Assembly (NCBI GenBank): GCA_021463315.1 | Contig: JAJTXO010000029.1 | Location: 1-15,903, forward strand | DNA length: 15,903 nucleotides | Direction: 5' to 3' | Source: Caldilineales bacterium | GTDB taxonomy: Bacteria; Chloroflexota; Anaerolineae; JAAEKA01 | In this document: piece after piece, positions 12,946 to 15,903 of the stretch | Numbering within the stretch: position 1 is the stretch's first letter | How the letters are laid out: every line of letters starts with the position of its first letter | Notes under the pieces: model-generated | What the model was told of the DNA's origin: nothing | Database searches by the model: none | The model's input: only the letters and a program-made list of their open reading frames with translations | Translations under genes and position numbers: made by a program

Positions 12946-13893
12946 ATGACCTCTTTGGTATCCTTTGCCCAGCAAGTCACCCAGAACGTCGAGCAGGTGA
13001 TCGTCGGCAAGCGTCCGGTCATCGAGCTGCTGCTGGCCGCGCTGCTGTGCGACGGCCATGTGCTGCTGGAGGATGTGCCCGGCGTGGGCAAGACCATGCT
13101 GGCGCGCGCCCTGGCTGTCAGCCTGGGCGTCACGTTCAAACGGGTGCAGTGTACGCCCGACCTGCTGCCCAACGACGTCACCGGCGTCTCCATCTTCAAC
13201 CAGCAAAGCCGCCAGTTCGAATTTCTGCCCGGCCCCGCCTTTGCCCATATCGTGCTGGCCGACGAGATCAACCGCGCCACACCGCGCACCCAGGCTGCGC
13301 TGCTGGAGGCCATGGGCGAGCGCCAGGTGACGGTGGATGGGGTCACGCGGCCGCTGGCCCGCCCCTTCATGGTGCTGGCGACGCAGAATCCCATCGAATA
13401 CGAGGGCACTTTTCCCCTGCCCGAGGCGCAGCTGGACCGTTTCTTGCTCAAACTGAGCCTGGGCTACCTGCCAGTGGACGCAGAAAAGGAGCTGCTGCTC
13501 CATCTGCGCCGCCAACACCCCATCGACAGCCTGGCCGCGGTGAGTGACAGCGCCCAGATCCTGCCGCTGGCCGAACAGATCTGGGACGTGCATGTGGACG
13601 ACACGCTGCGCGACTACATCGTGCGGCTGGTGCAGGCCACGCGGCAGCACCCCGACCTGATGCTGGGCGCCAGCCCGCGCGGCTCGCTGGCGCTGTACAA
13701 AACCAGCCAGGCGCTGGCCGCGCTGCGCGGCCGTTCCTACGTCTTGCCCGACGATATCAAGCTGCTGGCGCCGCTGGCGCTGGCCCATCGCTGCATTGTG
13801 CGGCCCGAAAGCGCGCTGCGGGGGCAGACGGCCGATCTGATTGTGCAGGAGATCCTGGCTGCAACGCCGCTGGACATCGGCCAACTGGCGTGA
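12946..13893 (+). CDS. MoxR-family AAA+ ATPase
   Basis: A cytoplasmic chaperone-like ATPase that typically helps mature complexes containing VWA or DUF58 partners, such as the one encoded next. It has 315 residues. Walker A DVPGVGKT (43-50), Walker B IVLADEINRA (102-111), sensor 1 ATQNP (145-149), EYEGTFPLPEAQLDRF with the arginine finger near Arg165, and sensor 2 GASPRG at about 226-231 are all intact. Length is standard. The ATG is preceded only by a weak GGA. Transcription probably comes from the promoter at 12834-12862 through a hairpin leader. DUF58 starts 36 bases after its stop. Confidence 0.94.
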   Translation: MTSLVSFAQQVTQNVEQVIVGKRPVIELLLAALLCDGHVLLEDVPGVGKTMLARALAVSLGVTFKRVQCTPDLLPNDVTGVSIFNQQSRQFEFLPGPAFAHIVLADEINRATPRTQAALLEAMGERQVTVDGVTRPLARPFMVLATQNPIEYEGTFPLPEAQLDRFLLKLSLGYLPVDAEKELLLHLRRQHPIDSLAAVSDSAQILPLAEQIWDVHVDDTLRDYIVRLVQATRQHPDLMLGASPRGSLALYKTSQALAALRGRSYVLPDDIKLLAPLALAHRCIVRPESALRGQTADLIVQEILAATPLDIGQLA

Positions 13894-13929
13894 GCGGCTG
13901 TCCAGACCAGCGCCCCGGTTCGAGCTGCC

Positions 13930-15186
13930 ATGCGTGAGATCCCTTACCTGCTGGGCGTGTTGCTGCTGATCGCCCTGCTGTTGCGCCTGGATTTTGCCTT
14001 CTACATCGTCTACGTGGTCGGCGGCATCTGGCTGCTGGCCCGATGGGCCACGCCGCGCAGCATGCAGGCGCTGGCCGTGCGGCGTGGCTTCGTCAGCCAC
14101 GCCTTTCTGGGCGAGACCATCCCGGTCACACTGGAGCTGCGCAATCCCACGCGGCTGTTCATTCCCTGGCTGCGGGTCAGTGAGGCGTTGCCGCCTGATC
14201 TGGCCGCGGTCGATCAGATCCGGCGCGTCTACACCTTGCGGCCGCGCGAGCGGGTGGCGATCGACTACCGCCTGCACTGCACCCAGCGCGGCTATTATGC
14301 CATCGGGCCGCTGCTGCTCACCAGCGGCGACCTGTTCGGCTTTGCCGGCGTCCAGGCGCGCTCGGAGGCGGTGCAACACCTCACGGTCTATCCGCGCATC
14401 ATCCCGCTGGCCGGACTGGCGCTGCCTTCCCGGCTCCCTTTCGGCGTGCTGGCCAGCCCGCAGCGCATGTTCGAAGACCCGGCCCGGCTGCGTGGTGTGC
14501 GCGAATACCAGGCCGGCGACTCGCTGCGCCGCATCAACTGGAAGGCCAGCGCACACAGCGACGCCCTGCTGGTCAAGCAGTACTCGCCGGCCATCTCGCT
14601 GGAGAGCATGATTCTGCTCAACCTGAACGCCAGCGAGTACGAGCGCCAGCGACGCCACGACGCCAGCGAGTGGGCCATCGTGATCGCGGCCTCGCTGGCT
14701 GCCTATCTGGAAAGCCGGCGCCAGGCCGTCGGGCTGGCCGTTCACGGCATCGACGGGCTGCCTGGCCCGGTTGGCGCAACCCTGAATGGCGGCGATTCCC
14801 GCCCAATGGCGGCGCCGCCGCGTCCTGGCCGTGCGCACTTGATGAAGGTGCTGGAGCTGCTGGCCCGGGTCGAGGTGGTCGACTCCGGCGAGCCTTTCGT
14901 GCAGTGGGCGCAGCGCACGGCCGCGCCGCTGGCCTGGGGCGCCACCGTGCTGGCCATCACACCCAGCGGCGACGAGAGCACCTGCCAGGGGCTGCACCGG
15001 CTGACGCGGGCCGGCCTGAACGTGGTCATGTTCGTGGTCGAGCCCTACAACCGCTTCGATCTGGTGCAGCAGCGGGCGCGCCGGCTAGGCATTCAGGCGC
15101 ATATGGTCGCGTCCGAGCAAGACCTGGAGCGCTTGCAGGCCCTCAGCGGCGCTTTGCTTCCTTCCTACCGAGGCGCAGTGCGATGA
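13930..15186 (+). CDS. DUF58 domain membrane protein
   Basis: The usual partner of MoxR; the molecular role is unknown, and the family has a VWA-like fold anchored in the membrane. It has 418 residues. Two hydrophobic segments lie at about 6-20 and 23-40, followed by a beta-rich domain and the DUF58 signature LRGVREYQAGDSLRRINWKA, with SAHSDALLVKQY after it. The C-terminal half resembles a VWA-type fold lacking an obvious full MIDAS. It looks complete. The last codons overlap the next gene by four bases (ATGA at 15183-15186), so translation is coupled. Confidence 0.92.
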   Translation: MREIPYLLGVLLLIALLLRLDFAFYIVYVVGGIWLLARWATPRSMQALAVRRGFVSHAFLGETIPVTLELRNPTRLFIPWLRVSEALPPDLAAVDQIRRVYTLRPRERVAIDYRLHCTQRGYYAIGPLLLTSGDLFGFAGVQARSEAVQHLTVYPRIIPLAGLALPSRLPFGVLASPQRMFEDPARLRGVREYQAGDSLRRINWKASAHSDALLVKQYSPAISLESMILLNLNASEYERQRRHDASEWAIVIAASLAAYLESRRQAVGLAVHGIDGLPGPVGATLNGGDSRPMAAPPRPGRAHLMKVLELLARVEVVDSGEPFVQWAQRTAAPLAWGATVLAITPSGDESTCQGLHRLTRAGLNVVMFVVEPYNRFDLVQQRARRLGIQAHMVASEQDLERLQALSGALLPSYRGAVR

Positions 15187-15903
15187 CAGAGCAGAGCAGA
15201 GCCACGCCAGCCACACCACAGACTGTCAGCCTGCAGGATTCTGCCTGGCAGCGCGGCGTGGCGCGGCCGCTGCTGATCGCCCTGCAAGCCACCTGTCTCA
15301 TGGCCGGTCTATGGGCGATTGCGCTCAACGTCAGCGAAACCCCCGGCGACCTGCGCCTGACGCTGGTTTTGGTTTTCCTGGCTGCGCTGGCCGGCGCGGT
15401 CAACGCGCAATGGCTTGCCCAGCCGGCGCAGCGCCTGGTGGGCAAGACCACCTTTCAACTGGCCCAGTTGCTGGTGCTGCTGGCCGCGGTGCGGGTGCTG
15501 ACCTGGGCGCTGACCGGCGGCTGGCCGACGGTGGCGACGCTGCGCGGCTGGCTTCTGGAGCCTTGGAGCTTTTTCGACGGCGTTTTTCTGTTCACGGCCG
15601 TGCTGTGTGCGCTGGCCTGGCATCGCGCGGCGGTGGTGGCCGGCATCTTCTATCGCCTGGGGCTGACCCCCGGCGAGCTGGCCTACGACAACGAGCGCCG
15701 CGCGGGCGCTTTCTGGCGCTCCGGCCATCGGCCGGAGCGAGCGCTGGTCTCGCGCGCCGATCTGCTGGAGCACTACGTCACCCAATGGATGTTCGGCGGC
15801 GTCTTTCTGGTCCTCTGCGCGGCCGCCACCCGGGTGCAGGTAGGCGAGGGCCTGAGCCTCAACGTGTTCGATATGGGCATTCCCCCGGCCGTGGTGGTCG
15901 CCG
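15183..15903 (+). CDS. Multi-pass membrane protein of the MoxR-DUF58 operon (partial, cut by window end)
   Basis: The frame opens MTEQSRATPATPQTVSLQDS and stays open for 240 codons to the end of the window. Hydrophobic segments occur at about 28-48, 57-76, 90-110, 130-150 and 207-225, so at least five membrane passes are likely, with a soluble loop (LTPGELAYDNERRAGAFWRS) between the last two. In related clusters the third gene is a DUF4129 or transglutaminase-type membrane protein, but the diagnostic C-terminal domain would be outside the window. The start is fixed by the ATGA overlap with DUF58. Confidence 0.8.
   Translation, partial: MTEQSRATPATPQTVSLQDSAWQRGVARPLLIALQATCLMAGLWAIALNVSETPGDLRLTLVLVFLAALAGAVNAQWLAQPAQRLVGKTTFQLAQLLVLLAAVRVLTWALTGGWPTVATLRGWLLEPWSFFDGVFLFTAVLCALAWHRAAVVAGIFYRLGLTPGELAYDNERRAGAFWRSGHRPERALVSRADLLEHYVTQWMFGGVFLVLCAAATRVQVGEGLSLNVFDMGIPPAVVVA

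Noticed and set aside
12861..12960. 11-residue peptide repeat (WCVRLVAGPAE type) encoded by the 33-bp repeats
   Set aside because: The frame differs from moxR and overlaps it; a 33-base period gives a peptide repeat automatically. The hairpin leader explanation fits better.
12931..14997. Very long minus-strand open frame (688 codons) opposite moxR and DUF58
   Set aside because: It mirrors two clear plus-strand genes, is rich in Gln/Ala/Arg/His as expected for antisense of GC-rich coding DNA, and shows no protein family features.
1..15903. tRNA or rRNA genes, riboswitches
   Set aside because: I saw no cloverleaf with the conserved T-loop sequence, no rRNA-like blocks and no recognised riboswitch core; a covariance-model scan would settle it.

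Overview
The window is a GC-rich bacterial chromosome segment. The strong sigma70-type promoters, the MoxR-DUF58-membrane protein cluster, the LysM-like plus NodB deacetylase and the mixed defence debris fit a Chloroflexota (Anaerolineae/Caldilineae-like) genome. That placement is inference from gene style only; there is no rRNA or other phylogenetic marker here.

Left third (1-4199, minus strand): the start of a BREX phage-defence operon, ordered brxA-like, brxB, brxC with tight or overlapping junctions. The methylase (PglX), phosphatase (PglZ) and other core genes are not in the window and would lie to its left. BrxC stops at about 888 residues, short for the family, with an in-frame open stretch and a REP-like hairpin after it.

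Middle (4200-6587): a compact defence and mobility junkyard. It holds a 113-bp MITE-like element, an antitoxin whose PIN toxin is broken by a frameshift and a nonsense codon, an apparently intact RelE/ParE-type toxin-antitoxin pair with a textbook promoter, and short remnants that resemble a DNA methylase N-terminus, an MNT nucleotidyltransferase C-terminus and a HEPN N-terminus.

Metabolic and envelope stretch (6588-12317): an aldehyde dehydrogenase, a DUF1801 protein and a luciferase-like (LLM) flavin oxidoreductase on the plus strand. These meet a minus-strand pair, a membrane-anchored LysM/NodB polysaccharide deacetylase and a SAM methyltransferase with a C-terminal zinc ribbon. The LLM and deacetylase genes share one CTAG as their two stop codons. 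A second, inverted copy of the MITE-like element, flanked by an 8-bp target duplication, sits just before the deacetylase start.

Right end (12317-15903): a perfect 16-bp palindrome identical to the bacterial parS centromere consensus abuts the methyltransferase start codon. It is followed by three 109-bp tandem repeats bounded by inverted repeats, then a good promoter and two 33-bp hairpin repeats that form the leader of a MoxR ATPase gene. MoxR, DUF58 and a multi-pass membrane protein (cut by the window end) read as one operon.

The most notable items are the parS site with its repeat-rich surroundings, the MITE pair with its target duplication, and the truncated and divergent BREX module next to the decayed toxin-antitoxin genes.
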